DNA of 60,659 nucleotides from Prevotellaceae bacterium UBA1075 (GCA_002316015.1 DCCS01000018.1:33217-93875); one strand, 5' to 3'; counted from the stretch's first letter, positions 51,340 through 60,487 are shown. Notes: a model not told the origin generated them from the sequence alone. Numbers and translations: made by a program.

Positions 51340-51903
51340 TTACTTCACGCGGCCCAGGTAAGAGCCGTCGCGGGAGTCCACCTCGATGGTCTCCCCCTCT
51401 TCGATGAACAGAGGCACACGCACCTCGGCCCCGGTCTCCACACGGGCAGGCTTCAAGGTGTTGGTGGCGGTGTCGCCCTTCAGTCCCGGCTCAGTCCACG
51501 TCACCTTGAGATGCACCTTCACGGGAACGTCGGCATAGAGCACCGTCTCGGTGCTGGCATCCACCACCACCTCCACGTTCTCGCCCTCCTTCAGGAAGTT
51601 CACGCCGTTGACCTGGCCGGGGGCGATGCTTATCTGCTCAAAGGTCTCGTTGTTCATGAACACCAAGTCCTCGCCATCCTTGTAGAGGTACTGGCAAGGG
51701 CGGCGCTCCACACGCACGTCCTCGAGCTTCTCACCGATGTTGAAGCGGCGCTCCAGAACGCCTCCGTTGACCACGTCTTTCAGTGTCACGTTCATAATCG
51801 TGTTGCCCTTGCCCGGCTTGCGGTGCAGGAAATCGATACAGAAATAGAGCTTGCCGTCCATGCGGATGCAGGTGCCCTTCTTGATGTCCTGTGAATTGAT
51901 CAT
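51340..51903 (-). CDS. efp: Translation elongation factor P
   Basis: A 187-residue protein that relieves ribosome stalling at polyproline. Three beta-barrel domains; the tip of domain I carries KPGKG with Lys32 as the residue positioned at the peptidyl-transferase centre. The C-terminal signature (TIEVDSRDGSYLGRV) is intact. Divergent from rpmH, with its own promoter at 51951-51958. Confidence 0.95.
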   Translation of the reverse strand: MINSQDIKKGTCIRMDGKLYFCIDFLHRKPGKGNTIMNVTLKDVVNGGVLERRFNIGEKLEDVRVERRPCQYLYKDGEDLVFMNNETFEQISIAPGQVNGVNFLKEGENVEVVVDASTETVLYADVPVKVHLKVTWTEPGLKGDTATNTLKPARVETGAEVRVPLFIEEGETIEVDSRDGSYLGRVK

Positions 51904-51950
51904 AGAAATGAAGTTGTTTTATTTTATTTGCTATCTGTTTATTCGGCTTG

Positions 51951-51958
51951 CAAAGATA
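51951..51958 (-). promoter_or_regulatory. -7 promoter element for efp
   Basis: Minus-strand TATCTTTG, 47 bases before the efp ATG. Confidence 0.65.
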
Positions 51959-52032
51959 AGAAATATTAAGGGAAGGGCGAAGTAAAAGAAGAAAAAACAA
52001 GTGCTTCTCTTGGCAAAGAAGAAGAAAAGTGG

Positions 52033-52040
52033 TAATTTTG
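52033..52040 (+). promoter_or_regulatory. -7 promoter element for rpmH
   Basis: GGTAATTTTGC, 45 bases before the rpmH ATG. Confidence 0.65.
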
Positions 52041-52085
52041 CACCCCGAAACAAAGTGCGTAACAACAAAATAACGAAAGCAAGAT

Positions 52086-52241
52086 ATGAAAAGAACATTT
52101 CAGCCCCACAACCGTCGCCGCAACAACAAGCACGGTTTCCGCCAGAGGATGACCACCGCAAATGGCCGCCGCGTGCTGGCTTCACGTCGCGCCAAAGGGC
52201 GCAAGAAGCTCACCGTATCCGACGAGAGACACGGCAAGTAA
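52086..52241 (+). CDS. rpmH: Ribosomal protein L34
   Basis: A 51-residue, strongly basic protein of the large ribosomal subunit. It starts MKRTFQPHNRRR and contains HGFRQRMTTANGRRVL and ASRRAKGRKKLTVS, all family signatures. It is short enough to be missed by a length filter. The usual neighbours of bacterial rpmH (rnpA, dnaA) are absent, as is common in Bacteroidota. It is followed 22 bases later by a classical terminator. Confidence 0.97.
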   Translation: MKRTFQPHNRRRNNKHGFRQRMTTANGRRVLASRRAKGRKKLTVSDERHGK

Positions 52242-52263
52242 CTGAAAAAAGATTAAAACAGAG

Positions 52264-52300
52264 AAAGAAGTGGGGGTCGCCCTACTTCTTTTTCTGTTTT
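52264..52300 (+). terminator. Rho-independent terminator after rpmH
   Basis: A 12-bp stem (AAAGAAGTGGGG and its partner, one G-U) with loop GTCG, followed by TTCTGTTTTT. Confidence 0.85.
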
Positions 52301-52307
52301 TATTTGC

Positions 52308-52315
52308 TACCTTTG
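52308..52315 (+). promoter_or_regulatory. -7 promoter element of the PASTA-to-mnmA operon
   Basis: TACCTTTG, 56 bases before the chosen PASTA start at 52372. An in-frame ATG (52318) lies two bases after the element. Confidence 0.6.
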
Positions 52316-52371
52316 CCATGAACGCGCGGGCGCACACCGTAACGGCCGGCCCGCCACATCAGGACAGACAC

Positions 52372-53013
52372 ATGAGCATCAAGGACATACTAAGGAAATT
52401 CACGAGTCCCATCGTGTATTGGAACCTCATCGCGCTGGCCGTGGCAACCTGCCTGGCCATGGTGGGCCTGTGGTTCTGGATGGACAGGTTCACACACCAC
52501 GGCATCGAGGTGGAAGTGCCCGACGTGAAGGGCAAGCTGGTGGCCGATGCCGAGTACGAGCTGGGGCTCGCACACCTGACGCCCGTCAGGACCGACTCTG
52601 CCTACAACCGCAGCCTGCCCCCCGGCACCGTGCTGGAGCAGATACCCGCAAGCGGAAGCCACGTCAAGGAGGGGCGCGAGATATACCTCACCATCAACTC
52701 CTCACAGACTCCCACACTGGCCATGCCCGACATAGCCGACAACTGCTCGCTGCGCGAGGCCGAGGCCAAGCTCAAGGCCCTGGGCTTCAAACTGGCTCCC
52801 AACGAGTACACCGAGGGCGACAAGGACTGGGTGCTGGGCGTGAAATGTGGCGGACGCAATGTCATCGCCGGCGAGCGGGTGCCCATCGACGAGCCCGTGA
52901 CGCTGGTGGTGGGCAACAGCGACATGGACGAGGACATGGACGAGATCGGGCAGGACAGCCTGGACAACTTCGACTCGCTGGAGGACTACACCATCACAGA
53001 GGAGGCCGAATGA
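52372..53013 (+). CDS. PASTA-domain membrane protein
   Basis: A 213-residue protein with a cytoplasmic N-terminus, one transmembrane segment (about 19-40) and two periplasmic PASTA domains (about 47-108: VEVPDVKGKLVADAE; about 116-184: LAMPDIADNCSLREAE), then an acidic tail. PASTA domains bind peptidoglycan or beta-lactams in kinases and PBPs; here there is no kinase or transpeptidase. It is the first gene of an operon with ddl, consistent with a cell-wall role. The TGA overlaps the rluD ATG. An alternative start at 52318 would add 18 residues. Confidence 0.85.
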   Translation: MSIKDILRKFTSPIVYWNLIALAVATCLAMVGLWFWMDRFTHHGIEVEVPDVKGKLVADAEYELGLAHLTPVRTDSAYNRSLPPGTVLEQIPASGSHVKEGREIYLTINSSQTPTLAMPDIADNCSLREAEAKLKALGFKLAPNEYTEGDKDWVLGVKCGGRNVIAGERVPIDEPVTLVVGNSDMDEDMDEIGQDSLDNFDSLEDYTITEEAE

Positions 53014-54083
53014 CCGTGCCCGGCAGCGAGGACCTCATCCTGGAGGACGACGAGATACTGTCCCCCACCGCCGCCGGGGAGCACGGGGAGCACGAGCACT
53101 GGCGCATAGAGGTGGACAAGGGACAGGGCATCATGAGAATCGACAAGTTTCTGATGATGCACATGGGCGACACGAGCCGGAACCGCATACAGAAGGCGGC
53201 CGAGGCGGGCTGCATACGCGTGGGCGGAAAGCCCGTCAAGAGCAGCTACAAGGCCAAGCCCGGAGATGTGGTGACGCTGGTGCTCGACCGCCCCAAGCGG
53301 GACTGGGAGATAGTGCCCGAGGACATCCCGCTGGACATCACCTACGAGGACAGCCAGCTCATGGTCATCAACAAGCCCGCCGGAATGGTGGTGCACCCCG
53401 GATGCGGCAACTACAGCGGCACACTGGTCAACGCCATCGCATGGCACATGAGGGACTGCCCCCAATTTGACGCCAATGACCCCACGGTGGGGCTGGTGCA
53501 CCGCATCGACAAGGACACAAGCGGCCTGCTGGTCGTCGCCAAGACCCCCGGGGCCAAGACAAGCCTGTGCGCGCAGTTCTTCAACCACACCACACGCCGC
53601 CTCTACAACGCCCTGGTGTGGGGGCCGTTTGCCGAGGACGAGGGAACCATAGTGGGCAACATAGGCCGGCATCCCAAGGACAGGCTGCGGATGGCCGTGT
53701 TCCCGCCCGGGGGCGAGACAGGCAAACCGGCCGTCACACACTACCGGGTGCTCGAGCGCTTCGGCCCCACCACGCTGGTGGAATGCCGTCTGGAGACAGG
53801 CAGGACGCACCAGATACGCGCGCACATGCAGCACCTGGGGCATCCGCTCTTTGCCGACGGGCGGTACGGAGGCGACCAGATACTGAGGGGGGAGAAGACC
53901 GCGTCGTACAAGGCATTCATACGCAACTGCATGGAGACATGCCCCCGGCAGGCACTGCACGCGCGCACCCTGGGGTTCCGGCACCCGTCCACAGGCGAGG
54001 AGATGGACTTCTCGTCACCGCTCCCCCCCGACATGTCGGGACTGATAGAGAAATGGAGAAAGAAAACCACAGCTTTGTTATGA
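53010..54083 (+). CDS. rluD: Ribosomal large subunit pseudouridine synthase (RluD-like)
   Basis: A 357-residue enzyme. An S4 RNA-binding domain (about 41-95: IMRIDKFLMMHMGDTSRN) is followed by the RluA-family catalytic domain with GLVHRIDKDTSG, Asp167 being the nucleophile, and LETGRTHQIRAHM. The first about 35 residues form an acidic extension. Coupled to the PASTA gene upstream (ATGA) and ddl downstream (ATGA). Confidence 0.92.
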   Translation: MTVPGSEDLILEDDEILSPTAAGEHGEHEHWRIEVDKGQGIMRIDKFLMMHMGDTSRNRIQKAAEAGCIRVGGKPVKSSYKAKPGDVVTLVLDRPKRDWEIVPEDIPLDITYEDSQLMVINKPAGMVVHPGCGNYSGTLVNAIAWHMRDCPQFDANDPTVGLVHRIDKDTSGLLVVAKTPGAKTSLCAQFFNHTTRRLYNALVWGPFAEDEGTIVGNIGRHPKDRLRMAVFPPGGETGKPAVTHYRVLERFGPTTLVECRLETGRTHQIRAHMQHLGHPLFADGRYGGDQILRGEKTASYKAFIRNCMETCPRQALHARTLGFRHPSTGEEMDFSSPLPPDMSGLIEKWRKKTTALL

Positions 54084-55072
54084 AGACCATAGCCATTGTA
54101 TGCGGAGGGGACACCTCCGAGCATGATGTCAGCATGCGCAGCGCGGCGGGCATCGAGTCATTCCTGGACAAGGAACGTTACATTATATATAAGGTGGAGA
54201 TCCACGCACGCCACTGGGAGGCCATCCTGCCCGACGGCTCCCGCAGCCGCGTGGACAGGAACGACTTCACCTTCGATGACGGGCATGGAGCGCGCGTACG
54301 CCCCGACTTCTGCTACATCACCATCCACGGCGTGCCGGGCGAAAACGGCATCCTGCAGGGCTACCTGGACCTCATCGGCATGCCCTACTCCACCTCGGAC
54401 GTGCTTGTGGAGGCCATGACCTACGACAAGTTTGTGCTCAACAACTACATGCGCTCCATGGGCGTGTCGGTTGCCGACAGCATGCTCATACGCCGTGGCC
54501 ACGGCCAGGAGGTGAAGGACGAGGACATCATCCGGCGTGTGGGACTGCCCTGCTTCGTGAAGCCGGCCAGCGGCGGCTCGTCCTTCGGGACCACGAAAGT
54601 GAAAGAGGCGGACGGCCTGCGCCCCGCCATCGACCTGGCCATGCGCGAGGGAGAGGACGTGATGGTGGAGGCTTTCCTGAAGGGCACCGAGATTACCTGC
54701 GGCTGCTACAAGACCAGCAAGCACACGGTGGTGCTCCCCATCACCGAGGTGGTCACAAAGCGCGAGTTCTTCGACTACGACGCGAAGTACAACGGAGAGG
54801 TGTCGGAGATTACACCGGCCAGGCTCTCGGAGCGGGTGACAGAGCGAGTGAAGAAACTCACATCGGCCATATACGACATCCTGGACTGCCGTGGCCTCAT
54901 ACGCATAGACTACATCATCACCGAGGGCGACAAGATAAACATGCTGGAGATCAACACCACGCCGGGCATGACAGCCACCAGCTTCATCCCCCAGCAGGTG
55001 CGTGCGGCAGGGCTTGACATCAAGGACGTGATGACGGACATCATCGAGGACATTCTGGAGAAGAGGGCATGA
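54080..55072 (+). CDS. ddl: D-alanine--D-alanine ligase
   Basis: A 330-residue ATP-grasp enzyme that makes the D-Ala-D-Ala dipeptide for peptidoglycan. CGGDTSEHDVS at the N-terminus, FVKPASGGSSFG (ATP-grasp loop), IRIDYII and MLEINTTPGMTATS are diagnostic. The start at 54080 (MKTIAIVCGGD) overlaps the rluD stop; longer forms in the same frame are unlikely. Its stop overlaps the next ATG by four bases. Confidence 0.95.
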   Translation: MKTIAIVCGGDTSEHDVSMRSAAGIESFLDKERYIIYKVEIHARHWEAILPDGSRSRVDRNDFTFDDGHGARVRPDFCYITIHGVPGENGILQGYLDLIGMPYSTSDVLVEAMTYDKFVLNNYMRSMGVSVADSMLIRRGHGQEVKDEDIIRRVGLPCFVKPASGGSSFGTTKVKEADGLRPAIDLAMREGEDVMVEAFLKGTEITCGCYKTSKHTVVLPITEVVTKREFFDYDAKYNGEVSEITPARLSERVTERVKKLTSAIYDILDCRGLIRIDYIITEGDKINMLEINTTPGMTATSFIPQQVRAAGLDIKDVMTDIIEDILEKRA

Positions 55073-56238
55073 ACGGCGAATTCGACGACATACGGCCATA
55101 TGCCGACGGTGAGGTGAAGCAGGCCGTAAAGGACTTGCTGGCCGACCGCCAGTTCGCGCACATCCTGCACTCGCTGGTTCCGTGGCTGCCCGCATGCGTG
55201 AGAAACAGGCTCATACGCTGGGCGTTCATCGGCATCAACACCACCCTGCAGTTCCAGCTGCGCTACATGAAACCGCTCGTGCGCCGCATTCTCAGGAAGT
55301 GCAGCACGGGCTACACGTTCAGGCACGACGGCATCGAGCCGGGGCCCGAGCGCTACACCTTCATAAGCAACCACCGCGACATCGTGCTCGACAGTGCCAT
55401 CCTGTCCTACCTGCTGCACGAGGACGGGTTTCCCACAACGTGCGAGATTGCCATTGGCGACAATCTGCTCATCTATCCGTGGATAAGGAAACTGGTGAAG
55501 CTGAACAAGGCGTTCACCGTGCAGAGGGGGGTGAGCGCGCGCACCCTGCTGGAAAGCAGCCAGAAGATGAGCCGCTACATGCACTATGCCATCAACGTGA
55601 AGCACGAGAACATCTGGATCGCACAGCGCGAGGGGCGCGCCAAGGACTCCAACGACCGCACCCAGGAGTCGGTGCTCAAGATGATGAGCATGGGCGGTGA
55701 CGGCTCCATCATACAGCGGCTCAAGGACTTGCATGTGGTCCCGCTCACCATCAGCTACGAGTACGACCCCTGTGACTACCTCAAGGCCAAGGAGTTCCAG
55801 ATGAAGAGGGACAACCCCGACTACAAGAAGTCAAAGCAGGACGACCTGAAGAACATGCGGATAGGCATCTTCGGCAAGAAGGGTCACATACACTACGAGA
55901 CGGCTCCCTGCATCAACGAGTGGCTGGACGAGGTGGCCAGCCTGCCGCGCACGGAGGTCTACAAGGAGATTGCCCACCGCATCAACATCGAGATTCACCG
56001 CCGCTACATGCTCTATCCCGGCAACTATGTGGCGGCAGACCTGCTCAGGGGCACGCGAGAGTTCGCCCTCTTCTACACGCCCGCGCAGAAACGCTCATTC
56101 GAGCGCTACCTCAAGAGCAGGCTGGACATGATAGACCTGGAGAACAAGGACGTGCCCTACCTGCGGGAGCGCATCCTCACGATGTACGCCAACCCTGTGT
56201 TCAACAAGCAGAAAGCCACACGATGCGAAGAGGACTGA
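55069..56238 (+). CDS. 1-acyl-glycerol-3-phosphate acyltransferase-like protein
   Basis: A 389-residue protein with the PlsC/LPLAT motif FISNHRDIVLDSAIL (HxxxxD catalytic pair) and a downstream WIAQREGRAKDSNDR block comparable to the FPEG motif. It is longer than PlsC because of a C-terminal about 150-residue region. The role is probably phospholipid or lipid A-type acyl transfer at the inner membrane. No strong transmembrane helix is visible, though a hydrophobic stretch lies near 41-62. Coupled to ddl. Confidence 0.85.
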   Translation: MNGEFDDIRPYADGEVKQAVKDLLADRQFAHILHSLVPWLPACVRNRLIRWAFIGINTTLQFQLRYMKPLVRRILRKCSTGYTFRHDGIEPGPERYTFISNHRDIVLDSAILSYLLHEDGFPTTCEIAIGDNLLIYPWIRKLVKLNKAFTVQRGVSARTLLESSQKMSRYMHYAINVKHENIWIAQREGRAKDSNDRTQESVLKMMSMGGDGSIIQRLKDLHVVPLTISYEYDPCDYLKAKEFQMKRDNPDYKKSKQDDLKNMRIGIFGKKGHIHYETAPCINEWLDEVASLPRTEVYKEIAHRINIEIHRRYMLYPGNYVAADLLRGTREFALFYTPAQKRSFERYLKSRLDMIDLENKDVPYLRERILTMYANPVFNKQKATRCEED

Positions 56239-56834
56239 CCATCACCGCGCTGTGCCTGTGCGCCCTGCTGCCCACGGGTTGCCGGGACGATGACGGCGGC
56301 TCGCCCTTCCCCAACATGTGGAACGAGATAGTGGGTCTGTCCACAGACGGAAGCGGGCGCATCGCCCAACTGGTGACCGACGCGGGCGACACCTACGAGG
56401 TGACCAACAGGCTCACGGGCTACAGGCCCGACACCCTGTACCGCGTGATGTGCGGCTACACCACCGGGGCGGGCCGGGCCACGCTCTACCAGACAGCGGG
56501 CGTGCACATGCTGCGGGACTCATCGGCCTGTGCCACGCATGACCCTGTGAATGCCACCGCCGTATGGCGAAGCGGACAATACATCAACCTGCGCCTGGCA
56601 CCGCTCACGCAAGGGGGCACGCACGCATGGGGCTTTGCCGCCGACAGCACCGGCCCAGGCGGGCACCGCTACCTGAGCCTGCACCACCGCCAGGGCAGCG
56701 ACCCGCCCTACTACACCCAGGAGACCTACGCCAGCATCGCGCTGGCAGACATCCCCGGACTGGCCGGGGGGGACAGCCTGTCGCTGTCCATACACACCTT
56801 CAAAGGCGTCAAGACATGGAACTTCAGGAGATAA
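56223..56834 (+). CDS. NigD-like lipoprotein
   Basis: A 203-residue lipoprotein with lipobox LLPTGC (Cys20). The C-terminal half matches the same ending as the NigD-like protein at 47926: SLSIHTFKGVKTWNF against KLHWNSFSGPKTMEM. I infer the same fold. A run of seven G bases (56766-56772) lies in the codons for AGGD. It overlaps the acyltransferase by 16 bases and mnmA by 19, so translation is tightly linked. Confidence 0.75.
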   Translation: MRRGLTITALCLCALLPTGCRDDDGGSPFPNMWNEIVGLSTDGSGRIAQLVTDAGDTYEVTNRLTGYRPDTLYRVMCGYTTGAGRATLYQTAGVHMLRDSSACATHDPVNATAVWRSGQYINLRLAPLTQGGTHAWGFAADSTGPGGHRYLSLHHRQGSDPPYYTQETYASIALADIPGLAGGDSLSLSIHTFKGVKTWNFRR

Positions 56835-57907
56835 AGGGCAGCGTGGCCGTGCTCATCTCGGGCGGGGTGGACAGTGCCGTGGTGGTGCACCGCCTGTGCG
56901 AGGCGGGCATCAAGCCCGACCTGCACTATATCAGGATAGGCATGGAGGGCGAGGACTCATCGTGCACGGCCGAGGAGGACATAGAACTCTCGCAGGCCAC
57001 AGCGCGCAAGTACGGCCTCAGGCTGGAAGTGACCGACCTGCAGAGGGAATACTGGGAGCAGGTGGTGGGCTATGCGGTGGGGCGCGTGAAGAGGGGTCTG
57101 ACCCCCAACCCCGACGTGATGTGCAACCGCCTCATCAAGTTCGGGGCCTTCGAGCAGCGCATTGGCCACTCCTATGACCACATCGCCACCGGCCACTACG
57201 CCACCAACATCGAGCGGGACGGGCTCATGTGGCTGGGCACTGCGGCAGACCCCGTGAAGGACCAGACCGACTTCCTGGCCCAGCTCTCCTATGACCAGCT
57301 GAGCCACACCATCTTCCCCCTGGGCCGGCTCACGAAGGAGGAGGTGCGGCAGATAGCCATCGACGCCAGACTGCCCAGCGCGCACCGCAAGGACAGCCAG
57401 GGCATCTGCTTCCTGGGCAAGATAAACTACAACGACTTCCTGCGCCGCTTCATGGGGGAGCGCGAGGGCAAGGTCATCGACATCGAGACGGGCAAGGTGG
57501 TGGGACGGCACCGGGGTTTCTGGTTCCACACGATAGGCCAGCGCAAGGGACTTGGGCTGGGAGGAGGCCCCTGGTTCGTGGTCAAGAAGAACGTGAGGAA
57601 GAACATCATCTTCGTGGCTCACGGCTGGGACACGCAGTTGCAGTATGGCCACGACTTCCGCCTGGCCGACTTGCACTTCATCACCAGGAACCCGTGGGAG
57701 CGGCCCGATGGCCTTCCCATCCAGTTCAAGATACGCCACGTGGACCACTTCATGCCCGGCACCATCACGCTCGACGAGGAAGGCTACCACATCCACAGCG
57801 ACCAGCCCATCCAGGGCATCGCGCCGGGGCAGTTCGGCTGCATCTATGACAGCGAGGCCAAGGTGTGCTACGGGAGCGGTGAGATAAGCATCTACAAGGA
57901 CAGGTAA
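56816..57907 (+). CDS. mnmA: tRNA-specific 2-thiouridylase
   Basis: A 363-residue enzyme that thiolates U34 of Lys, Glu and Gln tRNAs. The PP-loop SGGVDSAVVV lies at about 15-24; the catalytic cysteines are Cys103 in NPDVMCNRLIKF and Cys198 in DSQGICFLG. C-terminal beta-barrel present. Start at 56816 (MELQEIKGSVAVLIS) overlaps the lipoprotein gene. Last gene of the operon begun at 52372. Confidence 0.95.
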   Translation: MELQEIKGSVAVLISGGVDSAVVVHRLCEAGIKPDLHYIRIGMEGEDSSCTAEEDIELSQATARKYGLRLEVTDLQREYWEQVVGYAVGRVKRGLTPNPDVMCNRLIKFGAFEQRIGHSYDHIATGHYATNIERDGLMWLGTAADPVKDQTDFLAQLSYDQLSHTIFPLGRLTKEEVRQIAIDARLPSAHRKDSQGICFLGKINYNDFLRRFMGEREGKVIDIETGKVVGRHRGFWFHTIGQRKGLGLGGGPWFVVKKNVRKNIIFVAHGWDTQLQYGHDFRLADLHFITRNPWERPDGLPIQFKIRHVDHFMPGTITLDEEGYHIHSDQPIQGIAPGQFGCIYDSEAKVCYGSGEISIYKDR

Positions 57908-58040
57908 AGCGCCCATCCGGGACAGGCAAGACACCCATCCGGGACAGGCAAAGCGTCCCCCGGGGACAAACAAGACACCCACCTGGGACTAGTAAAGGCA
58001 TACACCTGGACAGACAAGAAGCGTCCTGCCGGACAGACGA
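57908..58040. repeat. Degenerate 22-bp tandem repeat, six copies
   Basis: Begins at the base after the mnmA stop. Units related to GACACCCATCCGGGACAGGC plus AA start at 57908, 57930, 57952, 57974, 57996 and 58018. The first two are nearly identical; later ones diverge. There are no unique spacers, so it is not a CRISPR. Confidence 0.85.
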
Positions 58041-58071
58041 TGGCCAGGCAGACCCACGCCACCTGGCCTTG

Positions 58072-58112
58072 CAGCCCCCGGCCATCCCCGTCCGGGGAAT
58101 GGCCGGGGGCTG
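58072..58112. terminator. Bidirectional stem-loop terminator
   Basis: A 14-bp stem (CAGCCCCCGGCCAT and its complement) capped by an inner CCCC/GGGG helix, between the convergent genes mnmA and the HMA protein; TCTTTC follows. Confidence 0.85.
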
Positions 58113-58125
58113 TGTCTTTCCGTCC

Positions 58126-58419
58126 TCACTTTCTCTTTATCTCATACCCAATCTTGCCGAATGCCTTCACATAATCGGCAAGCGTGGCCTTGGCGGGGTC
58201 ATACACGATGGTCACCTCCTGCCTGGGCACGGAGGTCTGTATCTTCCTGGTACCCTTGACAAAGCGGATGTTCTGCTTGATCTTCTTCTCGCAGTTGGCA
58301 CAATGCATCTGTGGCGTGGTGGTCACGACCAGCGTGTCGGCCTTCTGCACATGCTTCTGCGCCCCCGCGAGCAATGGTGCGCACGCCAGGACGGCCAAAA
58401 TGGAAATTCTTCTCATCAC
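58126..58419 (-). CDS. Exported heavy-metal-associated (HMA) domain protein
   Basis: A 97-residue protein with a signal peptide (about 1-20) and a ferredoxin-like HMA domain with the metal-binding motif MHCANCEKKI (Cys40, Cys43). It is probably a periplasmic copper, zinc or related metal chaperone. It lies 79 bases downstream of the TonB-dependent receptor on the same strand. An ATG one codon further in (58416) is an equally good start. Confidence 0.85.
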   Translation of the reverse strand: MMRRISILAVLACAPLLAGAQKHVQKADTLVVTTTPQMHCANCEKKIKQNIRFVKGTRKIQTSVPRQEVTIVYDPAKATLADYVKAFGKIGYEIKRK

Positions 58420-58498
58420 TTCTGTTTTTTGTTATTGTCACACTTGTTCTGCCCTCTGATAGCGTAACGCCTCGCCGGGCATCCGCGCCCAGAAGGAC

Positions 58499-60487
58499 TT
58501 ACAGTTTCTCAAACTTCACCCGCACGCCCACATATCCCATGGCTCCCTCGGTGGGTCCCCACACCTGTGTGGCGTCAAAGGCGGGTGCCCACGGGTCGCC
58601 GGCCCCTATCACGGGGTTGGGCATCCGGTAGTTGGTGAGGTTCTCGCCCCCCGCATAGATGGCGAAGTGGCGGAACTCGCGCGTCACCTGGGCCTGCAAC
58701 TGGAAGTAGGTGGGATAGCGTGAGCGGTCGTACATCTCGCCCCTTCCGTTGAGGTGCCCCGTCACGTCAAACTGCCACAGTTCCATGGGAGTCTTGTAGG
58801 AGAGGGTGAGCAGTCCCTTGTAGCGCGGGGTGAGCGGCCGCCAGCGCAGGATGCCGTCATAGGTGGTGCGCGCGTCATTGAACCTCATGGCCGCCGTGGC
58901 CGTGAAGCCCTCGAAGAAGGGGTAAGTGGCGTCCACCTGCACGGTGTGGCTGTAACTGCGCCCCTGCAGGTTCTCAAACACCACCGAGTGCGCGCCGCGC
59001 GCGCCGTCCACATTGGCCACCATCTGGTTCTGGAAGCGCGTGTAGTAATACTCGGCGTTCACCTCCAGGCTCTTGCCCGCCACGGGGAGGTCAAGCGAGG
59101 CCGAGAGTCCGCAGTTCCAGGCTTTCTCCTGCCCCAGCCTGCCGTCGATGGTGAACGTGCGTCCGCTGGCCAGCATGGGCACGTTCTCGGCCAGCGCGTG
59201 GGGCGTGCGGTAGCCCCTGCCCGCCGAGGCCCTCAGCGCGAGCGGCTGCCAGGGAGTGTACTTCACATGCAGGCGTGGCGTGACGAAGGAGCCGTAGCGC
59301 GAGGACGCGTCCCAGCGCAGGCCGGGCATCACGGTGAGGCGGTCGGCGAGCTTGTAGGTGTACTGCGCATAGAGCCCGCCCGTGGTCTCGCGCGGGAGCC
59401 CCTGCGTGGGGAGGTTGCCACTCAGGGTCTCCATGTATCGGTCGTGGTTGAGCGAGGCTCCCACCGAGAGGTTATGGCGCTCGGTGAGGTCGGTCTCATA
59501 GAGCAACTGGGCATAGGCGTTGGCCTGCCTCACGTCGTAGAGGGTGTGGCCAAACCGGTAGTCGCCCTCGTGCCACGAGCCGTGCAGCATCAGGGCCAGG
59601 CTGGAGTTGTGCTCTCCGGGGAACAGGTAGGCGTTCTTCCACTGCCCCTCATAGCGGTCGGTGAGCACCCGCACCCCGTAGCGCGGCATGTCCCACGTCC
59701 CCTGGTGGTGGCGGGTGCTCTGCCCGCTCTCGCGTTCGTCACGCAGTGCCCTGAGGCTGAGCTGGGAGATGAACTTGGGGGCGACATACGCCCAGCGGTG
59801 CATCACATTGTACTGTCGCAGGCGCGGCATGTCCATGAAGCCGTCACCGTTGCCGTCATGGTCGCGCTGGCGGTTCTCGAAGTGAAGGAGCAGGCTGGTG
59901 GAGAGGCGGTCGCTCAGGTGCACGCTGGCATCGGCGTTGGCCTCCAGCTTCGTCTGCGAGTCGAAGTAGGCGTTGCCCCGCACGCCGTCAATGCCCTGTG
60001 GCTTGAGGTACTCCACATTGATCTGCCCCGTGGTGCTCTCGTAGCCGTTCTTCACACTGGCGGCTCCCTTGCTCACCATGATGGACTGCATCCACGGGCC
60101 GGGCACGTAGCCCAGGCCGTATGGGATGCCCGCCCCGCGCAGGCTTGGGATGTTCTCGGTGAGCATCTGCACATAAGTGCCGCTCAGTCCCAGCAGCCTG
60201 ATTTGCCTGGCTCCCGTGGCCGCGTCGCTGTAACTCACGTCCACCGAGGGGTTTGTGGTAAACGACTCGCCCAGGTTGCAGCAGGCGGCACGGCGCAGTT
60301 GTCCCAGGCCGATGACCTCGGTGTTGTCGGTTCGGTGACGCGAGTGTGTGCCCACGCTCTGCCTCACCGTCACGGTCTTCATCTCATGCTCCACCACCGT
60401 GGTGTCGCTCTGCGCCCACACCGGCAGGGCGCAAGCGGCCACACTGAGCAGCGTGATGCCCACCCTCTTGACATATACTGTTGCCAT
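58499..60487 (-). CDS. TonB-dependent outer-membrane receptor, probably metal-related
   Basis: A 662-residue receptor. A signal peptide (about 1-25, ending PVWAQ) is followed by a plug domain (QIRLLGLSGTYVQMLTENIP, GAASVKNGYESTTGQIN) and a 22-strand-type beta-barrel ending in VRVKFEKL. It has no carboxypeptidase-like N-terminal domain and no SusD partner, unlike glycan receptors. The HMA protein next to it suggests transport of a metal or metallophore; that is inference from context. Confidence 0.88.
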   Translation of the reverse strand: MATVYVKRVGITLLSVAACALPVWAQSDTTVVEHEMKTVTVRQSVGTHSRHRTDNTEVIGLGQLRRAACCNLGESFTTNPSVDVSYSDAATGARQIRLLGLSGTYVQMLTENIPSLRGAGIPYGLGYVPGPWMQSIMVSKGAASVKNGYESTTGQINVEYLKPQGIDGVRGNAYFDSQTKLEANADASVHLSDRLSTSLLLHFENRQRDHDGNGDGFMDMPRLRQYNVMHRWAYVAPKFISQLSLRALRDERESGQSTRHHQGTWDMPRYGVRVLTDRYEGQWKNAYLFPGEHNSSLALMLHGSWHEGDYRFGHTLYDVRQANAYAQLLYETDLTERHNLSVGASLNHDRYMETLSGNLPTQGLPRETTGGLYAQYTYKLADRLTVMPGLRWDASSRYGSFVTPRLHVKYTPWQPLALRASAGRGYRTPHALAENVPMLASGRTFTIDGRLGQEKAWNCGLSASLDLPVAGKSLEVNAEYYYTRFQNQMVANVDGARGAHSVVFENLQGRSYSHTVQVDATYPFFEGFTATAAMRFNDARTTYDGILRWRPLTPRYKGLLTLSYKTPMELWQFDVTGHLNGRGEMYDRSRYPTYFQLQAQVTREFRHFAIYAGGENLTNYRMPNPVIGAGDPWAPAFDATQVWGPTEGAMGYVGVRVKFEKL

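Noticed and set aside
52318..52371. Earlier start for the PASTA protein at 52318
   Set aside because: It is in frame and would be leaderless, but the added 18 residues are not typical and the start at 52372 puts the standard short tail before the membrane helix. Not excluded.
56766..56772. Phase-variable G7 tract in the NigD-like gene
   Set aside because: Seven bases is short for efficient slippage, and similar runs occur elsewhere by chance in this GC-rich DNA.
57908..58040. CRISPR array
   Set aside because: Repeats are contiguous without unique spacers, and no cas gene is in the window. The same holds for the arrays at 8970, 36863 and 47456.
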